From the NCBI RefSeq assembly GCF_963966145.1, contig NC_091047.1, positions 27,342,001 through 27,406,000 on the forward strand: a stretch of DNA of 64,000 bases, given 5' to 3'. The notes under the pieces were generated by a model. The model was not told where the DNA came from. It worked only from the letters and a program-made list of their open reading frames with translations, and searched no databases. The first letter of the stretch is position 1, and the number at the start of each line of letters is the position of its first letter. This DNA comes from Tenebrio molitor. Its lineage: Eukaryota; Arthropoda; Insecta; Coleoptera; Tenebrionidae. Below, piece after piece: positions 1-12,040 of the stretch. Made by a program: the position numbers and the translations under genes.

Positions 1-1040
1 TTGACAGTTTGGTTGTCCAAACGATCGGTTTATTGTTGAAATGGTCAGTTAGGATCGATCGATACCAAGAATTGAACTGGTACGATTCTGAACCTTTCGC
101 CTCAGGATACGGTCATTCATTGTTGAAGGCGATTGATTTGCATGATAGACAATCGTAATTGTGTTCTGCAGTTAATTTTAATTGCAAATATGCAACGTGC
201 ATATTATCTATCACACCTGTTGCACTCGAGAGCAACGTTGCGTCGTCGTTGTAAACCAAGGTAGAATTAAGCGATACAAACCATAATAACAGAGCAGGTG
301 GTTTGGTTGAAATAAATAAATCTCGTACAAATGCTGAATAGATAGGAATTACTGTAGATGCAATGCGCTGATAAAGACCATCTAAGCACAAGCGTTTGCT
401 TCCGCCATAATTAAAGTCATTGTTCGACCAACGGCGTTCGTTCCCATACTTCGTTTTTCTCGAAATACAATAAACAGAACGGACGCTCCGCTTGAAATAA
501 TATCGTCGAGAGAATGCAATTAACAACAATAATAATCGACTTATTGAAAAGGGAAAAGAAAATACGCCAACAATGGCGTAACGGCGTCTATCAGGAAGAT
601 AAAGTAATAACTAATAAATAAATAATTGCGCATTTCACTTAAGTGAATTCTGAAAAATACGCATGATCAAAATAAAAAACAAAAATTAATAAAAATACAA
701 AATATACAGATGGTTTAATTAATTAATTAAATTAATTTTCAAAATAATAAAATAAGTAGTTTTCTGCACGACTATACAGAATGAATTCATTCTTGTTGGA
801 TATTCAATGAAAGAATGATATCAATTCCACGCCCCGTGTTGGAATATACTGAAATCCACGGCGGTCGGCCAATCACATCCCTCGTATTTTCATTCTGCAA
901 CGGCAGATCGCCAATCGGATGCGTTTGTAAATATTTAATAAGTAGCAACCGCTAAACAAGGCACAATTTTAATTGTCAAATATTAAAAATCAAATGAAAT
1001 CCAATTTTCAAAGATTGTTTTTTCTTGGAATAGTCGTGGA
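1..1040. other. Intergenic or intronic sequence with a GC-richer block
   Basis: No gene is supported here. A minus-strand frame stays open over 113-529 (138 codons) but shows no motif I recognise, and an opening of that size is expected by chance a few times in a window like this. The stretch 790-935 is GC-richer and contains a CCAATCA motif, so it may be a conserved regulatory block. The rest is AT-rich. Confidence 0.3.
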
Positions 1041-1060
1041 GAAAGTATAGTCTTCAACTC

Positions 1061-1124
1061 GCGTATAATGGCTATTATTCATTCGGATTTTCATCCTCTT
1101 GCATTAATAGCCACCATTATACGC
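1061..1124. repeat. Short hairpin (inverted repeat)
   Basis: The left arm GCGTATAATGGCTATTA (from 1061) pairs with the right arm ending in CCATTATACGC at 1124. A related sequence occurs near 38970-39040 (CTCGCG..AATGGC..AT..CGCATTCGG in both), so this is a dispersed repeat rather than a unique structure. Confidence 0.6.
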
Positions 1125-1823
1125 TCATTGAGGAATGTACTATTTTCTTAAATGACAATATTATGTAAGTGTATATCAGATCAAAACCAGAAAAAACTTT
1201 TTTTTTATGCCGCATTTTAACATTTATTAGAATTTATGTATGTATTTATGTATTTTGTTTGTGCATTAAAAAAATTCTTACAATTATTATTGTGGTGTTG
1301 TATAAATAAATAAATAAAAATATGTTTACATCACTCCAGCTGTTACTTACTTTTTAAGCATAACTTGTTCCAATAGGAAAATTTCTCATTTAATGATAAA
1401 AATAGGTAGCCTTGTAACAATTTGATCTGTCAATTGTCAACAGACATTTTTTTAACTTCAGTCATTATTGCTAATCGTTTAAAAAGTGAAAAAAGGCTTA
1501 AGTCAGGTTAAGTCAAGCCACGACAGTCGCAAGCCTGCTTAAAAGTTAAAAAAGAGCATATTTATAGGTTGCTCAGATAACAGCCGAAATGACAGAAAGT
1601 GTAATCTGGGCTGCCTTTTAAGAACTCCAGATTCCAGAAACTCGACAGACCACCAGTTTTAACGCTGGACCTGCAGCTGTTCTCGATGTTGCAAAAAAAA
1701 ATTATCAGAAATACTGCAGACGAAACAAGGGCCACAATAACCATAAAAGAAACTTAAAAATAGTATAAAAATGCACAAAAAGGTTATTTTATCAAGATTG
1801 TAGATGTAAAAATAATACATTTA

Positions 1824-2253
1824 TACAGGGTGTATCTGAAATACGTGTGTTAATTTTAACCAGTGCAAGAAATCACCGATTTATGAAACTTTTCTCCATA
1901 ACATTTTGTCAAATTCGCAAAAGTTTTCCAAGATTTTTTGCCCCCCAATTTTTACCACAAACGAGTTGTTTAGTGTGATTAACTAGTCTCTATTTTTTTG
2001 TAACCATGAGAATTTTAATTTTAATTATTTAATTTTTTCTATAACAATGTAATTTTTTGACAACGCTGGTTTCTTTCACAACAGAAAATTTTCGCCCATA
2101 GGCGGGTATACACTTTGATGGCTAATTAATTCCAAATTTTAAATGAATTATTTGTAATGCTTTTTCATAAAAAAGTTATAAAGAAAAGTTTCATAAATTA
2201 GCGAGTTCGTCCACTGGTTAAAATTAACACACGTATTTCAGGTACGTTCTGTA
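1824..2253. mobile_element. MITE with long terminal inverted repeats, TA-flanked
   Basis: The element starts TA-CAGGGTGTATCTGAAATACG and ends with a diverged reverse complement, CGTATTTCAGGTACGTTCTG-TA. The arms stay complementary for roughly 75 bp, including a TTTTAACCAGTG segment. There is no coding capacity. TA flanks and a CAGGG start are typical of Tc1/mariner-type non-autonomous elements. A single related end (TACAGGGTG..TTTTAACCAGTGG) is at 20127. Confidence 0.8.
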
Positions 2254-2412
2254 TTATTGATATTATAAATATTTTTTTATTTCATAAACTACTTAACTTT
2301 GGGACCACTAACCGTTTATTGTTATAGTTAGTACCTACTATCATATCTAAAATAACTAATTAAAAACAATTTGACGTCGTAAAAATAAGATCAAGTCAAG
2401 AGATACCTACTG

Positions 2413-2530
2413 ATAATTATCGGTGTTCCACAAGGCTCATCTTGGTCCATTTTTATGGTTATTATTTATTTATGACATTAAAAAATGTTACGAATTTATT
2501 ACTGTCAGTTTTAATTACTTTCTCATAATT
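2413..2530 (+). pseudogene. Fragment of a non-LTR retrotransposon reverse transcriptase
   Basis: A short relic reads IIGVPQGS, then shifts by one base into SSLGPFLWLLFIYDIKK before a stop near 2529. The pattern GVPQGS-x-LGPxLFxxYINDI is a hallmark block of non-LTR (LINE-type, e.g. Jockey-like) reverse transcriptases. Nothing convincing remains on either side, so this is a small, frameshifted remnant. Confidence 0.45.
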
Positions 2531-2610
2531 TAAACTTATTCATAAAAATTAATATTACATACTTTGATCTGACTTCAATGCTTTCGACCAAAGCGTAAAG
2601 TGGTATACGG

Positions 2611-2712
2611 TGCGATCAATTAAAAATTAAATCGAGTCGGCGTGTTACCTATGGCAACCTATGCTATAGCATAGGCTCCAAAGCAAACTCGATTTATTTT
2701 TTAAATGATCGC
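2611..2712. repeat. Hairpin element, GTGCGATCAATT family (copy 1)
   Basis: The left arm GCGATCAATTAAAAATTAAATCGAGT pairs with ACTCGATTTATTTTTTAAATGATCGC on the right. The loop contains an 18-bp perfect palindrome at 2658-2675 (CCTATGCTATAGCATAGG). A second copy with the same arms lies at 55358-55473. Confidence 0.7.
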
Positions 2713-3579
2713 TCGTTATCTTATCCTAGCTGTTTTAATTATGTTTATCGAATGTTAATTCAAAAATTTTTGTGATCAAGGTGATGACAGCCCCGGAAAG
2801 GCAATTTCTGTTGAAATAAATATAATGCTGGGGAATTTCATCGCCACTTTACTGTTAGATACATTGAACAATTTCTATATGGATCTGATGAAGCCTGGAC
2901 TTAAACTGACTTAACTATATGTTCTCAGCTTTGACTTAACCTGACTAGATATAATCCCCTTTTTACCCTTTTACGATGACGTATGTATGTAACTTTACGT
3001 ATGTTTGAGCTAGTATCAGAAACAAATTTGAATTGATCATAAATAACTATAAATGTGTCAAATTTGTTGACAATTGCTTCGTAAGGTTATGTTTGTAATC
3101 AATGTAATAAGAATAAGTGAAAGAAATTAAAAATTGTCAAATTGACAGGAGCATAAAATAACGTCAAAGTGACCATCAATAAATAAACGTGCCTTTTTTT
3201 TTATTTTTTTCTGTTTCTGTCGTTTCAATAAAGAGAAAGCGAGGAAGGAAATCGTGACGTCACCTCAAAAGGGTAAAAATTGGACTATACTAACGTGAGA
3301 CAACCACATTCGACCCGAGGTGAAAACTGTACTTATCTGAGGAGCTCAAACTGACTTAAGTTAAGTGCATTTTGCATTTATATTTTTACATAACTGCTGT
3401 GATTACAAAAATAAAAATTCATGATCTAAAAAGCCTAGGTTCCCATGAATACAATACAGTGTGAACATAAAGTTTTGAACAAAATGATATTTTTAAGAAA
3501 ATCGCTCGGATTTTATTTCGAAAAGTGCTATCCTGTGACGTGCAATTTGTTTAGATAATGTCAGAGGATTTTGGGCAAT

Positions 3580-4060
3580 GACGGAATCACCATTTTTTTA
3601 ATGACAATCCCCACTTTTTTCTTCTCTTTCTGATAGATCTTCCTACTATCGGGCGTTCAAATGAAATCCTGGGCTGAGTAGGCGTTGGAAAAATTAAACC
3701 GTTCAGAACAGTGTAAAGTTTGAATTTCCCGCCGTTTGATACGAAAGACATTTGTTTATGTTTAATCGGGATATAATTGAACATGTTTGTTTTCAGCAAA
3801 GGGTGCCCTTAGATATTTGCTTCGAGAATAGGAATCGTTAAGTTATTCTATTTTTAATGCAAAACATTGCAAAGAGAGAAAAAAAGAAAGATTTTTTTGG
3901 CTTTAAATTTTAGATTAGCTGTCAACATACTCCAATTAATCTACGCTTTAAAAAGCACAACAATTGACGGTTTCCAACGCCTTCCCAGCCCAGGATTTCA
4001 TTTGAACGCGCGATACTTAAATTATGAATGAAAAAAATTGGTACTTTACATAACAATTTT
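3580..4060 (-). mobile_element. Mariner-like element tail, interrupted by a MITE
   Basis: The flanks 3580-3646 and 4016-4060 match, in order and orientation, the 3' tail of the mariner-like relic at 37780-37890. Shared blocks are a CCACTTTTTTCTCTTTCTGATA-like stretch and GAATGAAAAAAATTGGTAC. The two parts are separated by the MITE at 3647-4015, which therefore inserted later. No transposase codons remain in this copy. Confidence 0.55.
3647..4015. mobile_element. MITE, TATCGGGYGTTCA family, inserted in a mariner relic
   Basis: The left end TATCGGGCGTTCAAATGAAA continues for about 40 bp and is mirrored by the right end, TTTCATTTGAACGCGCGATA. Both arms contain a CAACGCC block. The ends resemble the MITE at 6811-7003, so they form one family. 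A lone end of the type TTTCATTTGAACACCCG is present near 11140-11160. Confidence 0.8.
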
Positions 4061-6810
4061 TTTTAAGAAAATGACAAATTTTACTTTAAAATACCACCAC
4101 AGGGATGGAGGCCATTTTGAACATTTCATTTAATTGAAGTAAAGAACCTTGTTATAACATAATTAATGAATCTTATCGTTATTAAAGTAATGTTCAGACT
4201 ATTTTTTCAAATAACATTTTGTTTGTAAATTGTCTATTACAACCATTTAGGTATCACAAAATGAAGTAAATTACTAGATAATATTATTGTTTAATCTAAA
4301 AACAGCGTTAGGCTTTGTAATTTTCACAAACATAAAAGTTAACAGTGGGTTGAAAAATTTGCATGTAAAACCCTATGGCCAGTCTTAAAAAAATCTCACT
4401 GTATGCACCACATACCACATGCAACTTTACGTTTGTATTTTTCTGGCATCAAAAATAAAATACAACTGACACTGTTTTACTTGCATTCTGCGTGACATTA
4501 TCATTGCGAGCTTTATGGGCTATCTATCCCGTTTGTGCTGGATGTGAAGGCCCATCCCTATTTATCCACAACATGTTTGCCAATGTTTCAGCGATGAGCT
4601 TATATTACGACAAATACATATGTTAAACTGATAATTTAAATACAAATAAATACAAATTCACAAGAAACATAAATAAAATTACTGAAGTATCTAAACATAC
4701 TCAGTAATAGCTTAAAAATAGTTTGGAAGTTATTGTAAGTACAATTCCTTGTTTATCTACTGCAAAGATGTGACTTGCGTAGCTGTAGCTGTCCGCTAGT
4801 GTTAATTCGGACTGACTAGTTCTTTTTGATGTGACGATAAAACACTTTAGTTTTTTAATTTCCCTCCTACAACCATCTCCTCGGAATTACCCCAGTTTAT
4901 TCAAATATTGACTGACAAGTGCACCAGACCCATCTTATGGCACTTTCGTAAGAGCGTCACATTTCTATTTGTCATTTACACCCAGCCGTGGTTTTACTGA
5001 TGGTCATTTTACAGTACGAAGACGAAACGGCGTACTTAAACCTCGCGCCGAGACCGGACTCCTTTCGTTACTCACCATTAAAGTCTCCACGTTAAATTTG
5101 ACAAATCGGCGGAGTGCTGCGACCGCATCCGCGACACGTTCTTGTTTGTCGTCGGATTTTTGATTATTATGCGTGAAGAACGGCCAACGAGAAATGCAGG
5201 TATGTAGAAAAAGACAAGTCCTGCTTGCAGAAGTGCACGGGTGTATATTTTGTTTTTACGGTTCATCAAAGTTTCTTTCGTGGATCATAAAAATTCAAGT
5301 ACACTTACGTGGGTCGACAAACTCTGCAAATTATCAGAGATGTCTCTTCAGCCTTAAAGGAGCTCCCAGCTCTCGACGCACAATTTTTGCCAATGCCTAT
5401 AAATAGCACCGTGCGAGTCGTATGCACATGCATTTCCGCACCTACGACACTCTCAGCAATTATTTTTACCTTATCGATAAAACTCGATGAAATTATCCTG
5501 CATTTCTGCAACGCAACGCTGCACTTGGCGCCTTCTCAAAAATTTCCCAAATTCTCCAACTAGAAAAATGTCGTATTTTCCTTAATTATCAACCGCTCCG
5601 AGCAATTCAATTTTGACCTACATAACAACAATCACCTCATTGGCATTCCCCCTTGAAGTGTTCTTGCATTTTTTTTTTCGAATTAAAATTTCTGCGCTAT
5701 TCCTATTGAGAAAAACTGCAGGTGTGCACTCCAAGGTCGTGTTACATGATCACGGTCGTCCTTTCTTTTCTTCTTAATGCACTAGATGCACAGATACGAA
5801 CGTAAAATGTGAGATCGAACGGTTTCAACAAATACGCTTTGTAAACAGCAATTTGCGTAATTCGCAACAAATAGACGTCACTTTGGGAATTGTAGCGGAC
5901 CGTTGTCGGTAAAATTTTATTGATTCAAGCTGATTTATGACAGGATGATTGTTGAAATGCAAAACGATATTAAAATGAAGGCGTTTTATTTTTCAACTGA
6001 TTGACAACCACACTTTGACACTTTATGGATGCTGTTAATTTCAACAACTTTAAAATTTCATTGCTTGTAAGTTTCGTTCAGACTCAGGCAAATTGCTATG
6101 CATATGTTTTGAAAAATTTCACTATGCAATTATTTTTCTATTTTGTAATTATGTACCTATATTAAATTGGCGTCTGGTTCATACGAAAGCCAAAATTCAA
6201 ATCTTTGGGGAAAACATAGAAACATAAAATTATAGAAATATTGTAATAGGTTAGATGAACGAATTTTAAATTTAATTGAATTCATGAAAAATCAGCTATA
6301 CAAAAGGAGCGACCATTGATCACTTGGTAGTACTTACTAATAAGGTAAGCTAAAAAATAACTTGCAGAATTGACAGTACCTACCAACACACTGTTTTAAT
6401 TCTTAAGCCAAATCTTTCGTTTATTCACTTAAATTCAAATGCAAATTCAAACTCATTCAAAAAATATGTGACCCTTCGTCTTGTACAACTAGGAAAACAT
6501 GCCAAGAATATCTTTTCAAAGATAACTTTTACAAGTTTTCTTTTACCTTCGGGGGATGCGGGTTGCCCAATGTCCATCATTCAGGAGTTAGTTAGGAGCG
6601 CCAACATAGAGCACAAAAAGCCATTGTCAAATTTAGATGGACGTAATGACCCACCCTGTTATAGACTTGACTGTATTGTTCCATTGGAATTTTCAGTACA
6701 TTGGCCAGCAAGTAAAATCTCATTCAAAAGAAAACTTAGTTAATTCGCTTATTTGTTTTGTTTGAGCCAAAATCAACGGAAATATGTTCTTCTGTTAGAT
6801 AAAATCTAAG
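4061..6810. other. Non-coding stretch with one GC-richer block
   Basis: No gene is supported. Positions 4930-5560 are markedly GC-richer than the surroundings and open in several overlapping frames on both strands. This is typical of non-coding GC-richer sequence rather than of one real reading frame. The rest is AT-rich, without recognisable motifs. Confidence 0.3.
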
Positions 6811-7003
6811 TATCGGGTGTTCATTTAAATTTATACTCAAAGCCAAGGCGTTGAAGAGTCGTCCGTCTGCAGAGTAAAAACACAAATAACGCAAAAAGTG
6901 AGGTTAGATTTAAACGGCTCATCCGTGATCTGTAATTCGTGGTCCATTCACAATCGACTCCTCAACGCCTACTTTGAGGATAAATTTAAATGAACACCCG
7001 ATA
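6811..7003. mobile_element. MITE, TATCGGGTGTTCA family (compact copy)
   Basis: A 193-bp element with arms of about 50 bp. TATCGGGTGTTCATTTAAAT at the left is mirrored by ATTTAAATGAACACCCGATA at the right. Inner arm blocks AGGCGTTGA(A/G)GAGTCG also pair. It contains no open frame. A partial copy of its right half (ACAATCGACTCTTCAACGCC) is seen at about 53190-53245. Confidence 0.8.
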
Positions 7004-8193
7004 TTATCAATAGTTTTTTCAATAGTGTGACCTCTACCACAACCTGAATGAAATCATAAAAAATACAACGCAGTAAAAAATTCACCAAAATTCTAGGCCA
7101 ATATTCGAAAGATACAGAGAAAAATAAGTAAAGGTAAAAATAGGATTTTCAAAAAAAACAGCAGTTAATTTAACAAACTTGTAGAACTTCCGAAACAAAG
7201 GAGTTCTTAAAGTTGGTGACCAGTTGTTGATTATGACAAATTGGCTCATGAATGTTTCATAATCATAATGCCAAATGTTCTTAATTTTATTGCTTTCTGT
7301 TATTCCATTCTTCTGTTGATTCGTAGTGGGGTGCTCAAAAAAAGTGAGAGATATTGCAATATTTTTAGTTTACCTTTTGTAAATTATATCAGCAATTGTT
7401 TTTTTATAGTCTTTTTTAATAATTTCTATAGTTATCTTATTTTTTAAGTGTTTAACCAACTATACCAAGTGATCAAAAAGAAAACAAATCAGAGCAGTCG
7501 TTGCAAATTATTATATCACTTATCAGTCATGTCGTAGTGAAATTCCATACAAATAAGGGTTTAATGCATGGGCGTAGAAAATTTGTGGTCTCAAACCCTA
7601 TTTTATAATTAACAAGCCATACCTTTATGAATTTTAGACGCTGGAGTTATAAATGTGCATTTTATTATTATTATCTGATAATAGAGAAAATTTATAAAAT
7701 AAACAAGAGCAACATTTTACATTCGTAAGAATGGGTAATTTACGAGCTTTCTTGCCAAACGCCACGTTACTGATAAGCATATTTTTCGGTGAAATGTCAA
7801 ACAAACGTCAGTTTTAAAGCAAGGGTGTTGATGTTAATCTTGAAAAAAAATTCACGATTTCGGCCAAGTTTACGGACGTTTCCTGTAATTGTAAGGAATA
7901 ATTATTATCGTAGAATAAGTTACCATTGAAGATAAAGCATTAATTCCTTAATAATGATTAATTAATTACGAGGTAAGCAACTAATAAAACGACTGTGTAT
8001 AGCAAGTATACAATGTGTACGATCAAGCTAAGAAAGACGTTTCGATAAAACAAAAGATAAGGTAGCACTCTTGATTTGTTTCTGGTTTATCACTCTGTAC
8101 AGATGATACTCGTAACTGTAATGACTTGTATAAACACAAATTTAGTTTTGTGCCTAAATCTTTTTTTTAATTTGGCACTTGGCACTAAATTGA
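7004..8193. other. AT-rich non-coding stretch
   Basis: I see no gene, inverted repeat or recognisable coding relic here. Short frames such as 7241-7447 are low-complexity and hydrophobic, as expected from AT-rich sequence. Confidence 0.4.
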
Positions 8194-8999
8194 CCATTTC
8201 TAATATGGAAAGACGACATTTAAGCTTCGATGAATCTAATAGAACAATAGGGATATTAGAATCTGGAATGTCGTAAGCGGATGTGGTTAACACTTTTAAT
8301 GTTCGTCAAAGTGTAATTTTACGTCTACAACAAGGTTATAGAGATACTGAAACGACGAAGAGAAGGAAGACTGAGAGTTACTTACTGTAAGAGAAAACCG
8401 TTCATTGGTAAGAGGAACTTGAATTGAATCCAGAAGATACTGTAGCTGACTCCGACAGGATTTTTTAAATGCAACAAAAATGATTATGACATCCAACACG
8501 GTTCATGTGGAAGACCCATCAGTCCATTAACATCCAGTTTTAGAAGAGAATGGTACAATGAAGGAGGAAATTGGTTTGATGAATGGCGAATGGGATACTC
8601 AGACGAAAGCAATTTTGGCATCTCTGGTGACAGACGTACCATTAGGGTGTGGATTCTTCCTAACACCAAGATAGATCGATCTAAGGATGTGGGATGGAAG
8701 GAACGAGCAAATTTATACGAAAGATATCATAAACTATATTGTTGACAAGTCTCGCGTTAATTTGGAACCTACTTTTTTTTTTGATTGAAAACATTCCCCC
8801 CATAAAAGGCTCGTATGTCACTCAGTGACTTCAGTATCTTGAAATCGACCGTCGTCCGCTTCCTGAAAGATCACCCAATCCCAACGTTCTTGGTTCTTGG
8901 GGTAATTTAGACCAAGTTATCATTGACAACTTCATTTTGAGTATTCCACAGAGGGTCGAAGCTGTTACCAACAACAGGGGAAATCACTCCATGAGTTGA
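8194..8999 (+). pseudogene. Decayed Tc1-like transposase
   Basis: The N-terminal helix-turn-helix part starts at ATG 8194 and reads MERRHLSFDESNRTIGILES, then an in-frame stop, then ADVVNTFNVRQSVILRLQQG. This matches the paired-type HTH of Tc1-family transposases. A catalytic block follows at about 8546-8735 with WRMGYSDESNFGISGDRRT, equivalent to the family motif LFTDESRFCLSGDRR, so the first catalytic Asp is retained. The C-terminal block (about 8800-8999) reads LEIDRRPLPERSPNPN and ends SIPQRVEAVTNNRGNHS, which is the typical Tc1 tail. Several stops and missing segments separate these blocks. The gene cannot encode an active transposase. Confidence 0.85.
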
Positions 9000-9133
9000 C
9001 AATGTCTCATTGTTCCCTAAGTGTTGTATTGCCCTTTCTTCGTTTTTTTTTTAAATTACTTAACGTTCTTCTTTTTCTTCACTCTGTTAAATAACTGACC
9101 ATGCTTGGCTTTAAAAAGTTACATGGATGTTCG

Positions 9134-9397
9134 TATTGGGTGATTCAAAATGATTGTTGATAAGTATGGCACCTATGTACGAAAATTTATGTGGCAACTA
9201 TGTGGGTGATAGAGTTGACATTTCATAGTTGCACAATTTTGAAAATTGTCAAGCCAATGTGCAATGGTATAAAAAAATCAAATGCACGCTAATGAAATGT
9301 TATACAAATGTCAACTCTACCCCACCGACACAGTTGCTACATAAATTTTAGTACATAGTTGCCATATTTATCTACAATCATTTTGAATCACCCAATA
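9134..9397. mobile_element. MITE, TATTGGGTGATTC family
   Basis: A 264-bp element. TATTGGGTGATTCAAAATGAT at the left is mirrored by ATCATTTTGAATCACCCAATA at the right. Complementarity continues well inward through the blocks GTGGCAACTATG and AGTTGACATTT. TA can be read as the duplicated target. No coding capacity. Confidence 0.85.
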
Positions 9398-11883
9398 CTA
9401 AACGACATGTCCCTCTTTGCATCTGACTTTCATTAAATATTGTCCCTACTTTCTCCTTTTTCCCATTTCCTGTAAACTGTTTCTTCAACAAATTAAAAGA
9501 CTCGTTCGGTTCTTAGAATTACTTTACAAAAATTGTAAAAACAATTAAGATTAGATACGACCACTGCAGTTGCATAAAGTACTAACTATATGGATGTAGA
9601 GTCTCAGACTGCAGTTTATCGCTCGGCGTATTACTCATTACATCATTGCGTGATATCAAGGATGTCTTGCGGTATGTCCCACATTTCCCGGAATTTCAGC
9701 TGCCGTAAAGCAGGAATGCGTAAACAATGCACAATTGCACTTGCACATCTGGTAGTGAGGTAGAGATGAGACTCATACACACAACCCACTATCAATTTCC
9801 AAGAAGAAGTGTTCTGATTGCGACTGTCAGATCGAGATCTCTAAAAAAAGAGTAAATTTTATGTACTTTCTTTCCGCCGCCGTAAATAAAAGCTGTCTGG
9901 ACGGCTGATATTTTTTTATTTCCATAAAGCAATAAAATTTCGTCTGGTCGAAAAGTTTGCTAAAAAAGAAAATTTTATGTCGCTGTGTTGGCGATGGATC
10001 TCTACCTGCAAAACATCACTCTTTCGTTGTCTTTTAATGGTACCAAATTAACATTTACGGCCACAATATTTCGGTCGTTTGTTGGGCAACGCGATTTTAT
10101 TGCTTCATTTGCGATGCAGTTTAATCGCCCAATTTGGCTCCGAGACACCGAAAATTTTGTCTCCGATCGTGCACTTTCTGGTTTTTTTTGGATATCGGAG
10201 TCGCTAGTTTATTAACTTCGTGGGGATTATTTCAGGCCATAACTAGTGCGGAATCGTGCGGATATAAATATAAACTATTTAAATACACTTTAATTTGAAG
10301 CAAATCGAGTTCAGTTAGTGATGCTGGATTTCATAACCAGTGGAGGGATAAATTACAGAAAAATCATGAAGTTAATTAAAATTCCTGTCATGCTACAAAC
10401 AGATTACAATTTGTGGCTGAAAGTCGCCTAAAAAGCATAAACAACTTTTTGAATCATTCTTTGCAATAACAATTAAATGCAGCCATAGCTGTTGAAGAAC
10501 AAATCGTGCCAAATGAGTAATCAAGACTAATGTACTTTTTTGCCAGACGGCTGGTAAGAAGATCTAATTTTGAGCAAAAAAGTGCTTTCCGAGAATCAGT
10601 GTTTGGTAATAAAATGCGCTAATTTATTTGTTCATTTCACGAGACATAATTGTTAACTGCAACGTAATAAAAAATCTTGGAAAAATGTGCGTGGTGGTTT
10701 GCTCAACGGTTCTTAGAAGAGTGCAACAAGTATTTTTAATTTGAAAACATCCACTGAATGACTTTGAGGTAAAAATAGACTTGAATGCAATTTTAATTAG
10801 TTTATATTTTGGGAAGAGCCATCAAAGAGGTTCAAAAAGTGAGTGTTGTTGGAGTAAATTTGAAATTTCCGGTAAATATTAAGTCTAGAAATTGTTTTAT
10901 GATTTTTATGGGTAAATCTGCATCTTTATGAAATTTATGACATTCGTTGCTTTTGTTTTTCTATTAATTAAACTTTCATATTCTTTGCTATTTTATTTGA
11001 ACAAATTAATTAAAACGTTCTTATAAATAACTCAAAAAAGGACGTTACACTCGCAAAACACAACTGTCAAAGAAAGTATCATCGCCATCATCCCTTTTTC
11101 GTTTCTTTCGTCAAAAAGTTATAGCCAACTTATCGAACTTTTCATTTGAACACCCGTTATTATAATTTACTGACAAATGACTCATGTCTTGAGGAGACAG
11201 AAAAGTTGCAGCTTTATTTACATTATTAAGCAATTAATGTTGGCAGAAGGTATATTGGCAATTGAGTGATAACTTCATTGTATAAATCTATATTATCCAT
11301 TCCTTTGGTATGATCTGCTCTTTACTCGTACTGCTCAAATAAGAAACAATTCTGTATTGAAGTTAGAATTTAGCCAACAATAATATAGTGAGATGTTTTA
11401 TAGATTTGAGACTTCTTACTATTTTTTATTTATTATTATTATTCAAAAAGATTTGAAACATTTGAGTTACTACGTTCAGATTCTGATTTTTGATCACCTG
11501 CGGTTCCTTGGATCTCCATAATTATTGGAGTTGAAACACAACATTTTGTATACCTACTCATTACAGAGAAACTGGAGTGCTTTAATTACTTTTTCTATTG
11601 CCTTTATGGGAAACACGTTTTAGATTCATTTTCAGATAATAACAGTGATTTGGCGTGAAATGTCACTTAATCTAACAAAGCAAATATATCGAAAAGCCTG
11701 TATTCATCGGACTTCTTTAGTTGAAAACTTATGAAGAGTTCTCTTGCATCTATCAAAGTCTGTTGCTGCACTCCAAGAGTTCCTATCCTCAAAAGTTTTA
11801 TTATCTACTCAACATTGGTGTTCTGTTTATTGAAATGCCACTTGCAAAATTGCACTCGACGAGGAACAGCTTCTATAATCTAT
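9398..11883. other. Non-coding stretch; GC-richer block and a lone MITE end
   Basis: Positions 9570-10250 are GC-richer and may be regulatory. The plus-strand frame at 9985-10215 inside it has no recognisable domain. Near 11140-11160 a single TTTCATTTGAACACCCG end belongs to the TATCGGGYGTTCA MITE family, but I could not find its partner. Confidence 0.3.
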
Positions 11884-12040
11884 ACTAAGGTCACCCAATA
11901 GATATAGTGATAAAACCGTCACCTAGTGGCTCCGATTTTTTAACTGCAGTCTGCGATTGGCTCAATTAAAAACAGCGCACACTTGCAAAAGCCTAATGTA
12001 CACCGACTGAGGATATGTGACGGCAATCCCGTGACTTAGT
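11884..12040. repeat. Possible small inverted-repeat element
   Basis: ACTAAGGTCACCCAAT...CCGTCAC at the left is partly complementary to GTGACGGCAATCCCGTGACTTAGT at the right (12017-12040). The arms are short and imperfect, so this may be a worn MITE or coincidence. Confidence 0.4.

Noticed and set aside
113..529. 138-codon open frame on the minus strand
   Set aside because: No recognisable domain or splice context. Openings of this length are expected by chance a few times in 64 kb over six frames.
5078..5563. Four overlapping short frames
   Set aside because: They overlap in different frames and strands in a GC-richer stretch. No consistent coding signal supports any one of them.
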